Below, one piece after another: positions 1 through 10,127 of a stretch of DNA of 64,000 nt. The first letter of the stretch is position 1, and every line of letters starts with the position of its first letter. Source of the stretch: Planctomycetota bacterium (GTDB lineage: Bacteria > Planctomycetota > Phycisphaerae > UBA1845); assembly GCA_024276605.1 (NCBI GenBank), contig JAJRWX010000033.1:37271-101270 (forward strand), read 5' to 3'. The translations under genes were made by a program, and so were the position numbers. Below the pieces are notes generated by a model, which was given only the letters and a program-made list of their open reading frames with translations, was not told where the DNA came from and searched no databases.

Positions 1-1
1 G

Positions 2-202
2 GACTCTTGTCAAATTTTAGAAACTAGCGGTGCGCAAATTATGCCGTTTCATGTTGAATCGTTGCAAGTGTCTGTACGAAAAGCGTCTCGTGTACAAGCG
101 ATGCGCCGTCTGATCGACCTATCCAATCAACCAGTGGGTAGCCTCGACCTGTTGCCGGGAGAAGGAAGCGTGACCAATCTGTTGGCACGCAGCTCACCAT
201 AG
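2..202 (+). CDS. C-terminal end of an unknown protein (cut by window edge)
   Basis: Frame 2 is open from the window edge to a TAG at 200-202, giving 66 residues. The segment has a fairly ordinary soluble composition with a short Arg-rich stretch (RKASRVQAMRR). I do not recognise the family. It is followed by a hairpin at 234-253 and converges with the large minus-strand gene at 437. It could be a chance open frame, but the reading starts before the window and ends just ahead of a typical intergenic repeat, which favours a real gene end. Confidence 0.4.
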   Translation, partial: DSCQILETSGAQIMPFHVESLQVSVRKASRVQAMRRLIDLSNQPVGSLDLLPGEGSVTNLLARSSP

Positions 203-233
203 CCCCCCACATGCAAGCATCCAGCCCTCTGTC

Positions 234-253
234 GTTCCCGCAAAGGCGGGAAC
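234..253. repeat. Perfect hairpin repeat of the GTTCCCGC/GCGGGAAC type
   Basis: Two perfect 8-base arms (GTTCCCGC at 234-241, GCGGGAAC at 246-253) flank an AAAG loop. Stem-loops of this kind are common in bacterial intergenic space. No T-run follows, so it is not a clear intrinsic terminator, although it sits 32 bases after the TAG of the partial gene. Confidence 0.6.
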
Positions 254-340
254 CCAGTGCCATTGAGTATGCACACCACGCCGCTACCGGATCTTGTCTC
301 GATAAAACAACGCAAGTGTCACTGTCATAGCACACAATAT

Positions 341-387
341 CCGTCCCCCACCCTTTGCCAGTAGGCAAAGGATGGGGCACCCGCGCC
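341..387 (+). repeat. REP-like intergenic repeat, copy 1
   Basis: A palindromic core (CTTTGCC-AGTA-GGCAAAG) lies inside a conserved frame that begins with CCGTCCCCCACC and ends with GGATGGGGCACCCGCGCC. Near-identical copies lie at 9801-9847 (reverse orientation) and, with longer shared flanks, at 10128-10214 and 10383-10469. Copies are intergenic and hairpin-forming, as expected for REP-type elements. A second small hairpin (CGCGCCT/AGGCGCG, 382-406) follows and lies downstream of the minus-strand gene ending at 437. Confidence 0.75.
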
Positions 388-436
388 TATCTCGTTTCGA
401 GGCGCGTGATACGATCATACGCTCAATAAAAACCGG

Positions 437-3400
437 CTATGGGCACGGCAGCGAACATTCACTATTTGCAACTTCATCCAAATAGGTTAACAACTGAAAC
501 GACCTGACTGTAGCCGTGATGTCAGCCACGTTAACTAATGGCGGCACAGCAATACTACACACATTAGCGCTGCCTCGATGATCCACGGTCACGGTCAAAG
601 TACCATTGGGATCACCAAGCGGTAAGTGATAAAACAATTGAAAACCTAATACAACCAAGGTGATGTCGCCGGCGTTGATGACGCCACTGCCGTCGGTATC
701 GCCAAATAACTGCATCTGAACGGTTTGAGGCTGTGTTTGTACACCACCACAATCCGCCTGCACACGATACTGCACGGGTGCGGCATTACGATCACTGGGG
801 GTAATATCGGGGCCTGTGACGTATAGCTTACCAGGTATGCACGTTTCACCCACCACCGGGCAATCCGCATCAATGGCACACGGTTCCAAGGATTCGCTGC
901 AACGCATAATGGGAAGACAACTACCACCTGCACCGCAATCAGCATCCACGCTACATGTCGGCGAAAGATTGTCACAAGCCAAACCGGTCCACTGCGTCGG
1001 CGTCAACTCGCCGGCGTTAACGAAATTATCGACCAATGTCGCAGCCATGCCGTCAATCGTCCCATTAGCATCTAAATCCACCGGGACGGGATCACCCACA
1101 AACTTAGCCAGACAAGGCCAAGTGGGAGACGTGATAAAGAAGCGGGTGGGTACCGTCCCATCAATAGGCAACGGCTCGATGGAAAAATAACGTGATCCAA
1201 CAGTAGAAACAATCGGCGGATCGCACGTGACCGCTATAATACAACCCAATTCGGCATCGCAAATTTCATTCGGTGCGCACAACGCATCGTTTGGAATACC
1301 TGTACATAATAATGGAAGCCAATTCTCATCGCAGAAATCGTTGATGGTACAGGCTATACCATCGCTGCTACAATCCACAGGTGTACCATTCTGGCATACG
1401 CCCCCAAGACAAGTTTCATCCCCATTACACAATAAACCGTCCGGACAAGCTGTTCCTGTAGCCGCGTCATTAGCAAGGCATGCGCCATTGCCATCACAGC
1501 TATCCGGGTTTGTGCATGCGGTATTACTCGTATCGCCACAAGTTGTACCTGTAGGTTGTTGACGATCCACACAGGTTACCGCACCATCACAGGTGTCCTG
1601 TGCGTCGCACTCACTAGCCGCAGGATTGCCACAAGATTGGCCACTAGGTGAGAACGGATGTGTTACGACTCCCGTCAGCGCATCACAAACGTCATCCGTA
1701 CATACATTAGCGTCGAAAATTTGTGTCACTGATCCGTCACTAGGATTGCAGCATTCCGTTGCCACATTATACGTAGGTGTATTAGAGCAAGATTGATCAA
1801 TCTCACATACATCTGTCGTACATGCATTATTGTCATCACAATCTGCCGCGATCTGACATCCAATAACAATCGTTTCCGAGAATAGCTGACCTGTTCGATC
1901 AAATACACCCGATGTTACACGAGAATTTGAACCCTCATTGCCATTAGTACTACCAACGCACGCCGTCAATGAAATGTTAGTGCCCGCGCCACCTGTTCCC
2001 GCAACAGCGATAAATTTAAATGTAGTAACCCACAGATCTTGTGTCACGGAGACTGTGGGCATAGGATCCCCAAGCCCAACACCGGCAAAATACAACGCAT
2101 CGCCGTCAATCAGATTGAGATTGAGGTCGGCACCATCACTAATAACACCGAATGCACTCATATCCCAGTCATACTGTCCGACAGGACAATCATTGAGTGG
2201 ATCGATTGTCCCTGTGCACGGATCGTTAATCGTTGGCGCAACTGCTCCACCAATAACTGATGGATCCCATAACAACGCTGCCTCCACAGTACTGATATTT
2301 CGACTCGACGTACTCACCAGCGCATCGATAGATAATTCCAAGCGAATGTCGATTGTCTCACCTACAGCATAAAAACTACCGCCGCTTTGTGGAGGATTCG
2401 CAATTAAGCGCATTTCAACGTTTTCATTCAATTGGCGATTGCCACCCAGACAAGTACCGTTTACACACTGATCGAACTGCGTACACCCATTTCCATCGGA
2501 ACACGGATCACTCCTAAAGCAAACACCCGACTGCGTATTGCATTGAAAACCTAGGGGACAAGAACCCGGCGTACAAACAACTTGCTCAGGAATTTTAAAT
2601 TCGCACAATCCACTAGTTGGATTACAGACGTTGATAAGGCACTCTTGAATTTGTGGACAAGTTACAGGTGTATCAAACTCGCATACACCGCTATTACACG
2701 CGATGGGATTGCATAAATCGAACTGTGGAACACAGGTCTCCCCACTTGGACAATCCGCGGTGTCGAGGCATATCGTACCGGATACGTCGCAGGCCTTACA
2801 ATCAGAGCTAACGTTACAATCAACACAGACATTGTTACCTTCGTCGCATATCCCACCTGTCAAACACGGCGAACCACTATTCGTACATGTGCCATCCTGT
2901 TCACAATTATCCACAGCCGTACAAAAAAGGTTATCATCACATAAGACATCGTTTTGAGTCGAGGCGCAAATATGAAAGACAGAAAGGCAGTCCCAGGTAA
3001 TACATCCGAAATCGCCGGGACATTCGAAACGATTCGTACAATTACCGCAGATAAAGCCACCCGGATTTTCAAAACAGATGGGTAGCACTCCTGAGCATGG
3101 GCTAGTACCACCACACACACCACCGGTACACACACCCGGCTCTATTACCGCATTGACCAGCGCCTCCGTGCAATACAGACCATCGTCACAGACTGTGCCA
3201 TCCGGGGAGAAAGCTGTGGGGTTGCTACAGACACCGCCCAGGCACGTACCAGCGTCGATACATTGATTCACTTCTGCGCACGGTATGCCATCGGTTTGGT
3301 TATTAGTCAAACAAACACCATTGCCATCGCACGTGTCAGGTGTAGTACAACTTGAGCTGCTTGGATCACCACACGCAACGCCAAAATTCTCATTCGGGTG

Positions 3401-4162
3401 AGTGACCTGACCGGTTACCAAATCACATATATCGCGCGTACAGTCATTACCATCGGAGAGGACAATCGTGCCACCGAGAACTGGATCGCAACACTGCGTT
3501 GCGGGATCATAATTATCCGGATTTGAACAGACACCGGCCGTACACAAATCATCCGTACACGCCGTACCATCATTACAATCACTTGCGATACTACACGCTA
3601 CAACGTTCAAAACAGCTGCAGGACCGCGAGTAATAGGATAAGGTACTCCCGGACACGAGAGCGCGGTCTGGGCATCATACACGGCTGTAGTATCCGTACC
3701 CAAGCTGGCTGGCAATGCAACGGTCGTGGAACCTAGTATTGAGCCTACATCAAATTGAAACGTTGTAACCAGCAAACCAGCCGGTGTGGCGACCTCGGGT
3801 GTACCACAAGGGCCGGGCGTGAGACCAATCGTTGCCTTAAAGAAGGCATCGCCGTCCGTCCAGTCAGGATTTAGCGGAGAGAAGGAACTAAAACCAGCGG
3901 AACCCCAAGCAGGCGCCCCTGTTAGATCGTGCCCCAATAACGTCATCTTGTTCGGGTCAAACAGTAAGACAGCATCTACTCTGCCCACAGGCTCACCGGC
4001 AGGAAGATCTGAAACGACGTACAGCCCGACGCTTGCCGATGAACCGGCGATCACCGTTTGCGACGAAGGGCGCAGTTCTAGAGTGATGGCCGCAAAAGTG
4101 TGCTGTGCAAATAAGAGTATCGCGCAGCCAATGGTGAATAAACGGACCCCTGACGTAAACAT
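437..4162 (-). CDS. Large secreted Cys-rich protein with cohesin-like and dockerin-like domains
   Basis: The start at 4162 is preferred over an upstream in-frame one because a GAGGGAGAAG ribosome site precedes it and the first residues form a signal peptide (MFTSGVRLFTIGCAILLFAQ, then AlaAla). The 1241-residue product then shows a beta-rich cohesin-like domain (about 27-190), a long block of Cys-rich repeats with the pattern CNDGTACTDDLC...GVC (about 195-610), a second cohesin-like domain (about 625-825), more Cys-rich repeats (to about 1040) and a C-terminal dockerin-like pair of Ca-binding segments (GDTDGSGVINAGDITLVVLG and a degenerate second copy). The domains are read by eye. A role in extracellular attachment or scaffolding is an inference. 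No obvious operon partner is present; the gene is followed by REP-like repeat copy 1. Confidence 0.8.
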   Translation of the reverse strand: MFTSGVRLFTIGCAILLFAQHTFAAITLELRPSSQTVIAGSSASVGLYVVSDLPAGEPVGRVDAVLLFDPNKMTLLGHDLTGAPAWGSAGFSSFSPLNPDWTDGDAFFKATIGLTPGPCGTPEVATPAGLLVTTFQFDVGSILGSTTVALPASLGTDTTAVYDAQTALSCPGVPYPITRGPAAVLNVVACSIASDCNDGTACTDDLCTAGVCSNPDNYDPATQCCDPVLGGTIVLSDGNDCTRDICDLVTGQVTHPNENFGVACGDPSSSSCTTPDTCDGNGVCLTNNQTDGIPCAEVNQCIDAGTCLGGVCSNPTAFSPDGTVCDDGLYCTEALVNAVIEPGVCTGGVCGGTSPCSGVLPICFENPGGFICGNCTNRFECPGDFGCITWDCLSVFHICASTQNDVLCDDNLFCTAVDNCEQDGTCTNSGSPCLTGGICDEGNNVCVDCNVSSDCKACDVSGTICLDTADCPSGETCVPQFDLCNPIACNSGVCEFDTPVTCPQIQECLINVCNPTSGLCEFKIPEQVVCTPGSCPLGFQCNTQSGVCFRSDPCSDGNGCTQFDQCVNGTCLGGNRQLNENVEMRLIANPPQSGGSFYAVGETIDIRLELSIDALVSTSSRNISTVEAALLWDPSVIGGAVAPTINDPCTGTIDPLNDCPVGQYDWDMSAFGVISDGADLNLNLIDGDALYFAGVGLGDPMPTVSVTQDLWVTTFKFIAVAGTGGAGTNISLTACVGSTNGNEGSNSRVTSGVFDRTGQLFSETIVIGCQIAADCDDNNACTTDVCEIDQSCSNTPTYNVATECCNPSDGSVTQIFDANVCTDDVCDALTGVVTHPFSPSGQSCGNPAASECDAQDTCDGAVTCVDRQQPTGTTCGDTSNTACTNPDSCDGNGACLANDAATGTACPDGLLCNGDETCLGGVCQNGTPVDCSSDGIACTINDFCDENWLPLLCTGIPNDALCAPNEICDAELGCIIAVTCDPPIVSTVGSRYFSIEPLPIDGTVPTRFFITSPTWPCLAKFVGDPVPVDLDANGTIDGMAATLVDNFVNAGELTPTQWTGLACDNLSPTCSVDADCGAGGSCLPIMRCSESLEPCAIDADCPVVGETCIPGKLYVTGPDITPSDRNAAPVQYRVQADCGGVQTQPQTVQMQLFGDTDGSGVINAGDITLVVLGFQLFYHLPLGDPNGTLTVTVDHRGSANVCSIAVPPLVNVADITATVRSFQLLTYLDEVANSECSLPCP

Positions 4163-4842
4163 AGTTGCTTCTCCCTCAAAAACTGTGCCGCACGCTGCAC
4201 TACCACGCCACAGCCTCTCCCTCAGAGACTGCACTACACGGGCACCGTCGCACAGTAAGTACGGACCCATCCTTAGTACGAATGAACAGAGCCAAAAGGC
4301 TCAATTATTTGGGTACGGACTAACTACAATCACGACGACGTAGACACGTTCATTGTACCAACCTCGTTGTCTAAAAACAACACAAATCATTCATTGCATC
4401 CGGTAACGATCTAAAGTAGCGAACCGACATACCAGCCACATGACGACATTTTCGGATCGTAGTTATTGTGACGAAATCACGTACAGTACGTCCTATAACC
4501 AAATCAACTACTATAATCGTGGTAAATTTGGGATAATGGGATGAATTATAGTTGAAGTAATATGGCAATGTTGTTACCCTGGGTGGTTGTGGAGAAATCG
4601 GCAAAATCACATCGAATACGGGGGATTTTGCATTGTTTACACCACCTCTCAGACAATCGTCAAGGAGGGGCGTATCGACATTGATACTGTTTGGTACACG
4701 TACGCAGAAAGACGTGAGCACTTATCTGTTAATAGTTGTTGAAATCGTATTGGCCGGGAGGCAATAATCGATATAGGAGGTGCGGGGGAAGGTACTGACC
4801 TACCAGTGTACTTAACCTGCCTTTGATTGAGGTTCTGGAAAG
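4163..4842. other. Long divergent intergenic region, A+T-richer, no gene seen
   Basis: This 680-base stretch separates two divergent genes for exported proteins and must hold the promoters of both. Open frames in it (for example 4371-4721 on the minus strand) have no plausible ribosome site or recognisable protein. It is visibly richer in A+T than its neighbours between about 4380 and 4740. I could not assign a specific promoter. Confidence 0.5.
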
Positions 4843-5478
4843 ATGCGACAACCGGCTGCTCTACGCATACATTGGCTGCTCACCGTTATTTGCGCAACAG
4901 TTGCCGGTACTCAAACTACGGCTGCTACTATCGATTTTGACAATTTAGCCGTGGGCATCACCTACGGCGAAGCAGTGCCCAACGTTGAAGGCCAGGAAGT
5001 ACTGGTTGAAAACGGCATCAGCATGTCCGTCGAGCGATTCAATTTTGGCAATTTTTCTGATTTTTTTGAAGCAACTGTCATCGGACCTGACCTCGTAGCG
5101 TTTCCGACCAACTCGTTGTCGCTTAACAATATCAACGTCGCGTTTGATTTCACGCAATTGGGTTTTACACCCAACATGGTTTCTATCGAGTTTCGTGATC
5201 TTGGGGGTACCTCATCGATCAATAATTTTTCGGTGAATGGGATCGTACCCATTGAATTGGCGTCGCTGACGGATATCCCAGCGGTACCGGTCAGCGGAAT
5301 CACGGCAACGGTAAGCAATAACCAGATTATCCTGAACGGTGACGTTGAGCAGATACTCATCGGTGGCCAGGAGCTTATCATTGACAATTTGTTCGTTGTT
5401 CCTGAACCAGCCTCGGTACTACTACTGGCTATGGGCAGCTGTGTGCTTATCCGCCGTCGTTATTTCATGCAACGCTAA
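4843..5478 (+). CDS. PEP-CTERM sorting-domain protein
   Basis: The 211-residue protein has an N-terminal signal peptide (hydrophobic stretch about 10-28, ending near TTAA), a beta-rich body of unknown function that starts with ATIDFDNLA, and a C-terminal PEP-CTERM signal: VPEPASVLLLAMG, hydrophobic helix, then RRRY. Such tails are recognised by an exosortase and the protein is processed at the envelope. No exosortase gene is in the window. The motif is unambiguous; the body is not assigned to a known enzyme family. The ATG follows GGAAAG closely. Confidence 0.85.
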   Translation: MRQPAALRIHWLLTVICATVAGTQTTAATIDFDNLAVGITYGEAVPNVEGQEVLVENGISMSVERFNFGNFSDFFEATVIGPDLVAFPTNSLSLNNINVAFDFTQLGFTPNMVSIEFRDLGGTSSINNFSVNGIVPIELASLTDIPAVPVSGITATVSNNQIILNGDVEQILIGGQELIIDNLFVVPEPASVLLLAMGSCVLIRRRYFMQR

Positions 5479-5553
5479 TTATTACAATCTCCCCCGTGTT
5501 GACAAATCGAATACGCAAGCGCCGTGTCACAGCTTATTTTTGGGGTTCCTCAA

Positions 5554-5666
5554 GGGCGGCATGGGCAAGGCTTTTTTTGCCCGTTTTGGCTCCCGAAGCT
5601 ACACGGGTAAGTCCCGATGTATCTCGACTTTACGTCGAGATACATCGGGACTTACCCATGCCACCC
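5554..5666. repeat. MITE-like element with inverted ends and an internal 24-bp perfect hairpin
   Basis: The left end GGGCGGCATGGGCAAG (5554-5569) is mirrored at the right end by CTTACCCATGCCACCC (5651-5666). Inside, 5605-5628 and 5634-5657 form a perfect 24-bp stem with a five-base loop (TTTAC). A further GGGCAA...TTGCCC hairpin lies near 5563-5583. A related element with the same end motif is at 50182-50352. There is no transposase, so it would be non-autonomous. The location is between two exported-protein genes. Confidence 0.65.
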
Positions 5667-5764
5667 GAAATGTTAGCTGTAACAAACACTAGGTTGTTGA
5701 ATGAAGATTTTGAGCCAGGGTGGACGACACTAATGTCTGTACGTACATTCTGCCTCGAAGGAGT

Positions 5765-6367
5765 ATGATACGAGGGCTTGTTCTGGCTAGCGATCACAGT
5801 GACATCCCGATCCAACCCCCCACCACTTCCGGGACGCCCTCGTCGCGAGGCATCTTTTTATGGATAGTCTTGGTCGTGCTTTCCATCACACAGGTGGCGA
5901 TGGCTACACCGACGGTGACTATCGAGGGCGGCGTGGATACCGCCGGGCGGATGTATACATGGATTGTATCGCACGATTACACTTCACCGATCGTCAGTCT
6001 CCAATTCCCTCAAGACCGGGCCAATGGCCTGACTGCACCACCCGGCTGGGAGGGCAAACTTCAACAAGCTGATGACAACCTACATCAGAGTGGTTTCGTA
6101 CACTTCAGGTGTATCGATGAGTCACGCGCTATCAGGTCTGATCGACCGGCTACGTTCAAACTGAATTTGGTTTGGAGAGGCGCATCGCGCGGTGTTGGTG
6201 ATGTGATAGTCCGGTTCGCCGACGGTACCCAGACCACAGCATTAGCCTCAATACCTATCAAAGAACCGGCTAGCGATCGAAATGTATCGCTGATCGGACT
6301 AGGTTCATTCTTCGCTATATTTCTTATTGTTCAAGCCATACGAAAACGTAGGCAACGATTGGCTTGA
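5765..6367 (+). CDS. Small exported membrane-anchored protein, function unknown
   Basis: About 200 residues with an N-terminal hydrophobic segment that looks like a signal sequence (IFLWIVLVVLSITQVAMA), a soluble beta-rich middle (about 50-170) and a C-terminal transmembrane helix followed by a basic tail (RKRRQRLA). This suggests a protein held in the envelope with its middle domain outside. The start is uncertain: ATG 5765 lies only one base after AAGGAG, and an in-frame GTG at 5720 would add 15 residues. The C-terminal layout resembles sorting tails, but no PEP or IPTL motif is present. No family recognised. Confidence 0.6.
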   Translation: MIRGLVLASDHSDIPIQPPTTSGTPSSRGIFLWIVLVVLSITQVAMATPTVTIEGGVDTAGRMYTWIVSHDYTSPIVSLQFPQDRANGLTAPPGWEGKLQQADDNLHQSGFVHFRCIDESRAIRSDRPATFKLNLVWRGASRGVGDVIVRFADGTQTTALASIPIKEPASDRNVSLIGLGSFFAIFLIVQAIRKRRQRLA

Positions 6368-6404
6368 TAACCTTGTCCACGGACGAGGGAGACCTCGCGT
6401 CAAC

Positions 6405-7397
6405 TTATTTTCGCAGGTTTCCTATATCAATCTGCCGGGTGACGGCTTGTGGGAAAAGGTAGTTCTCTCCGTTAAAAAGCGTTAACTGACCCGATACTAA
6501 AAAGACGACACCCTCCGCACCGTGAGAAATGGTTTCGATCATCAGTTCGACATTGCGATTGGGCAATAACTTTAGGGGAAGCTGTTCTTGCTTGTGACTA
6601 CTCGTTTCGAGAACGAACGTCCACCACGGAGACTCTTCGATCAATCTACCCGGACGGCGTATCACAGGCGTACCTTCCGGGCGAACCGATGGCAATGACG
6701 TGGCGGCGAACGGAGGCATCGACGGTAATGGGGGGGAAGGTGGCGTAAGCAACTGCTCCTGTGGATTGACATTTCTCAGCACGGCTACGACATCGTCGAG
6801 AGGTGCGTTGATCTGAACATCAGCCTTGCTTGGTACAGTGGCTTGGTCAGGCTGCTGCGGTTCGATGCGTAACACAGAGCGCACCAGGACATAATTGTGT
6901 CCTGAAAATTCAGTTATCTCTACGGAAATGCTGAACAACAACGGCTCGGCTGAGCCTTGGCCGGAACGAATCATGACTTCCAACCATTCGCATGGAAGAA
7001 CCCGCAATGCCTGCCCCTGGTCATTATCTCGCGGCTGAAAAATCCACCACCGGCCATCTTGCTGAATTGACCCTACGCTGTTCACTACGCGCGTCCCCTC
7101 GGGCAGAAGTTGAGGTGGAACCCCCTTGGCTTGTAATTCACGCGAACGCCTTGATGAAATGACCGCATTGAAAGGTCTGGTTTCTTGCAGCCTTTTCAAT
7201 AACATCGCCGAGGTCGTGTCACTACGCTGGTCGGTCGGTTTGTCGAGCCATTCGTGTTGTGGCTTATCCGATACAACTTTTTCTTCAGATTGAACGGCGA
7301 AAGCAACCGTCGAGAAACAATACCAAACGACAAGGCCCATGACCAACATAAAACTCTTGGACCTGATCGAGCGGGTTTTTCGATGGAGGGTTATCAT
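6405..7397 (-). CDS. Secreted protein with two tandem copies of an unknown domain
   Basis: 330 residues with an N-terminal signal peptide (SFMLVMGLVVWYCFSTVAFA). Two stretches, about 98-180 and 225-325, share an order of landmarks: PEGT, a WW-containing strand (RWWIF / PWWTF), LxLLPxxxxExMI, a phenylalanine-Ser strand and FxGxNY. This shows an internal duplication of a domain of some 90 residues. The first copy ends with an RSVLRIEP segment and the second with AVTRQIDI. I do not know the domain's function. It converges with the preceding plus-strand gene over 37 bases. Confidence 0.7.
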   Translation of the reverse strand: MITLHRKTRSIRSKSFMLVMGLVVWYCFSTVAFAVQSEEKVVSDKPQHEWLDKPTDQRSDTTSAMLLKRLQETRPFNAVISSRRSRELQAKGVPPQLLPEGTRVVNSVGSIQQDGRWWIFQPRDNDQGQALRVLPCEWLEVMIRSGQGSAEPLLFSISVEITEFSGHNYVLVRSVLRIEPQQPDQATVPSKADVQINAPLDDVVAVLRNVNPQEQLLTPPSPPLPSMPPFAATSLPSVRPEGTPVIRRPGRLIEESPWWTFVLETSSHKQEQLPLKLLPNRNVELMIETISHGAEGVVFLVSGQLTLFNGENYLFPQAVTRQIDIGNLRK

Positions 7398-7478
7398 GGG
7401 CTAAGCCTCTAAAGAGGATACTGGCCGTACTACGGAACTATCCACAATCATTCACTTTTTGCAACCCACAAAGGCCGT

Positions 7479-9716
7479 TTACTTTTTGGCAGTAAGTTGA
7501 CCGGCTAAGTCGTGCGGCGTGGTTACCGGTAATTTGCAGGTATATTTTTCGCACACATAGGCCGTGGGTTTTCCACCCCTCATCTGCTTGCCCTTAAGCA
7601 AGGGCAGGTCTGAATCAGGGTCAGGTTTGGCGACGGCCACGACGACCTTGTTGGGTAAGTAAGTACTGTACACCGTACGCAGTAAGGCTTTAGTAGCCTC
7701 ATCGCCAGGGTCGCCGATGATGACGATTTCCTTGACCCTGTCATGGTAGAAATCCACCGCGCATAACAATCGCTCAGACGAAATCGTGGAGCGACCATCG
7801 GCACCGCCTTGATCTCTGAAAATGGACTCGGCCCTTTCGCGGAAATCCTTACGGTCGAGAAGCACAGCCAAGCGGAGTAGATTCATTGCATGTACGGAAT
7901 TTCCGGCGGGGATGGCCCCGTCGCGCGAGTTCTTGGATCGTGCAATGAGCGTCTCGGCGTCGTGAGCAGTGAAGAAAAAGCCGCCGCTACCTTCGTCGAA
8001 ATAATACTTAATCGACGTTTCAGTTAATTCAATGGCGGCGTCGAGCCACTTCCGCTGTCCGGTCGCTTCATAAAGATTGATCAGACCGTCGATGAAAAAA
8101 GCGTAGTCGCTTAGATAGGCCGTGAGCCTGGCTTGCCCCATTCTATAGGTACGTAGTAGTCGCCCATCTTTACGCATGTGATCGAGAATGAACTGCGCTG
8201 CCTTAGCAGCTGCGGCTGCGTACTTCGGTTCACCGAGCACGCGAGCGCCCTTAGCCATGCTAGCTATCATCAACCCATTCCAACCGGTCAACACCTTATC
8301 GTCCAAAGGAGGTGGCACACGCATGGATCGCACCTGCATCAACTTAGAGCGCCAGGTTTTAAGTTTTTGTTTGAACTGCCCCACATCGAGTTTATGTTTT
8401 TTTGCGAAAAGGTCCGGCGGCGTGGTGATATGCAAAATGTTCTTCGCCCCGGCTGGGGCATGACCACGATATTCGATCCAGTTACCTTCGGGGGTTACGT
8501 CGTAGTATGCACAAAAGAGCTTGCCCTCGTCGGGGCCTAGTATTTGATTGATTTGCTCCACGGTCCAGATGTAGAATTTACCCTCCAAGCCTTCGCTGTC
8601 AGCGTCCCGGCTGGAATAAAAACCACCCTTGGGGTCTTGCATGTCCGTTATGACATAATCGAAAATATCGGCTGCGATGTAGGCGTATAGTGGGTCTTTG
8701 GAAACCTGATAGGCATCTAGATAAATAGCGCTGACCATGCCCTGGTCGTAAAGCATTTTCTCGAAGTGGGGCACCAGCCAATTCACATCCGTACTATACC
8801 GGCAGATGCCGCCGCCAAGATGGTCGTAAATGCCGCCACGGGCCATGTGATCCAGTGTCAACTTAACGGCATCGAAAAGATCACCGTTGCCATTTCTTTT
8901 ATATACCCGCAACATCAGATCCATAGCCATGCTGGGTGGGAATTTGTTGGTTCCGCCACCGGACATCCCACCCGTATTTTTATCGAAATAACGAGCGTAG
9001 TTATTAGCGGCGCTGTCTACCATTTTTCTAGGCGTCACATTCGTGGCCGGTGTCGTCGAAACGGACCAGTCTGCAAAAAACTGTTGGGCATCATCGGCAC
9101 TATTAAAAATTTTCTGGCGGTCTGATATCCAACTATCGCTCACCTGATTCAACGTGGCCATGAACCGGGCCTTTGGGAAATAGGTGCCGGCAAGAAATGG
9201 CTGACCATCCGGCAATAGCCAAACACTCATGGGCCAACCGCCGTGTCCCGTGGATGCCTGGGTGTAGGCCATGTAAATCTCGTCGATGTCCGGTCGCTCT
9301 TCGCGGTCGACTTTGATACTAATGAAGTGCTCGTTGAGAATCGCAGCCACGTCTTCCTGCTCGAAGCTCTCATGCTCCATGACGTGACACCAATGGCAAG
9401 CGGCGTAACCGATACTCAGGAAGATCAGCTTATCCTCTTTCTTGGCTTTCTTCAGCGCCTCCTCGCCCCATTCGTGCCAGTTCACGGGATTGTGGGCGTG
9501 TTGCAAAAGGTAGGGACTGGTGGCGTTGATGAGGGAATTGGTATGCTTGTGTTGCGTTTGCGTAGTCACTTTGGACTCCCCTAATTGAGCTTTGTTTGGT
9601 GGTGAGGCTAGGACCGGCGTAGTGGTTGCGATAATCATAGACGCAATTAGCCCGGTGGTTATCGTCGAACGCCAACTCGCGCCTACTCTCGAACATTTCC
9701 CAACGTGTATGCACAT
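7479..9716 (-). CDS. YyaL/DUF255-family protein with thioredoxin-like N-terminus
   Basis: 745 residues. After a hydrophobic N-terminus that looks like a signal sequence (about 20-38), it shows the DUF255 hallmark region: [19 protein letters not shown], then a CHWCHVME motif (Cys107 and Cys110 in CxxC spacing) and [14 protein letters not shown]. The remainder is the six-hairpin (alpha/alpha toroid) region seen in this family, with [12 protein letters not shown]. The length fits bacterial YyaL/SPATA20-like proteins. The biochemical role of the family is not settled; a redox or glycan-related role is often proposed. A signal peptide would place it outside the cytoplasm. The gene is followed at 7397 by the two-repeat secreted protein on the same strand. 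Confidence 0.85.
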   Translation of the reverse strand: MCIHVGKCSRVGASWRSTITTGLIASMIIATTTPVLASPPNKAQLGESKVTTQTQHKHTNSLINATSPYLLQHAHNPVNWHEWGEEALKKAKKEDKLIFLSIGYAACHWCHVMEHESFEQEDVAAILNEHFISIKVDREERPDIDEIYMAYTQASTGHGGWPMSVWLLPDGQPFLAGTYFPKARFMATLNQVSDSWISDRQKIFNSADDAQQFFADWSVSTTPATNVTPRKMVDSAANNYARYFDKNTGGMSGGGTNKFPPSMAMDLMLRVYKRNGNGDLFDAVKLTLDHMARGGIYDHLGGGICRYSTDVNWLVPHFEKMLYDQGMVSAIYLDAYQVSKDPLYAYIAADIFDYVITDMQDPKGGFYSSRDADSEGLEGKFYIWTVEQINQILGPDEGKLFCAYYDVTPEGNWIEYRGHAPAGAKNILHITTPPDLFAKKHKLDVGQFKQKLKTWRSKLMQVRSMRVPPPLDDKVLTGWNGLMIASMAKGARVLGEPKYAAAAAKAAQFILDHMRKDGRLLRTYRMGQARLTAYLSDYAFFIDGLINLYEATGQRKWLDAAIELTETSIKYYFDEGSGGFFFTAHDAETLIARSKNSRDGAIPAGNSVHAMNLLRLAVLLDRKDFRERAESIFRDQGGADGRSTISSERLLCAVDFYHDRVKEIVIIGDPGDEATKALLRTVYSTYLPNKVVVAVAKPDPDSDLPLLKGKQMRGGKPTAYVCEKYTCKLPVTTPHDLAGQLTAKK

Positions 9717-9800
9717 AACATAGCCTTTGTTGCCGGTGATTCTTTTTGCCCAATTAAGGATTGTAGTGCAAGCGTGATTATCGTCAAAGAATGGGGAGAC

Positions 9801-9847
9801 GCGCGGGGTGCCTCATCCTTTGCCTACTGGCATAGGGTGGGGGACGG
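9801..9847 (-). repeat. REP-like intergenic repeat, copy 2 (reverse orientation)
   Basis: The reverse complement reads CCGTCCCCCACCCTATGCC and continues through the same palindromic core to GGCACCCCGCGC, matching copy 1 at 341-387 with a few substitutions. It lies directly beside the 3' end of the transposase remnant at 9853-10056. Confidence 0.75.
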
Positions 9848-9852
9848 ATCAG

Positions 9853-10056
9853 TTAGCGCATTGGCCACGAACCATCCCAGTCCATAGCCAACATGGAATC
9901 ATCATTATATTCGTAATACCGATAGCTACTCCACATCCATAATTCGGCATGATCGACAAGCCCTCGCGTGATCGAGTTCTTGTGGATGTAGTCCAGCTTC
10001 GTGTGCAATGTTCTTTCGGGGGTCACGTTGAAGTCGTAAGCGCGAGTTTTCCAGAA
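9853..10056 (-). pseudogene. Remnant of a REP-associated tyrosine transposase (Y1/TnpA family), C-terminal part
   Basis: Reading the minus strand from 10056 gives an open 67-codon segment ending in TAA at 9853. It contains FWKTRAYDFNVTPER, KLDYIHKNSITRGLVDHAE and LWMWSSYRYY, the C-terminal pattern of RAYT-type Y1 transposases (FW..R.YDF, L.YIH.NP..RGLV, W.WSS). A TGA lies directly upstream in frame and the HUH and catalytic Tyr regions are missing, so the gene is broken. The product would have acted on REP-type hairpins, and such hairpins lie on both sides of it. The recognition is from translation by eye. Confidence 0.75.
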
Positions 10057-10127
10057 TCATGCGGGAAGAACTGCAGCCTACGATAGCAGGAGATTGTTAG
10101 GCAATGGACATGGCCATATTCATCGTA

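Noticed and set aside
4371..4721. 116-residue minus-strand frame in the long intergenic gap
   Set aside because: No ribosome site, no recognisable protein, and unusual composition.
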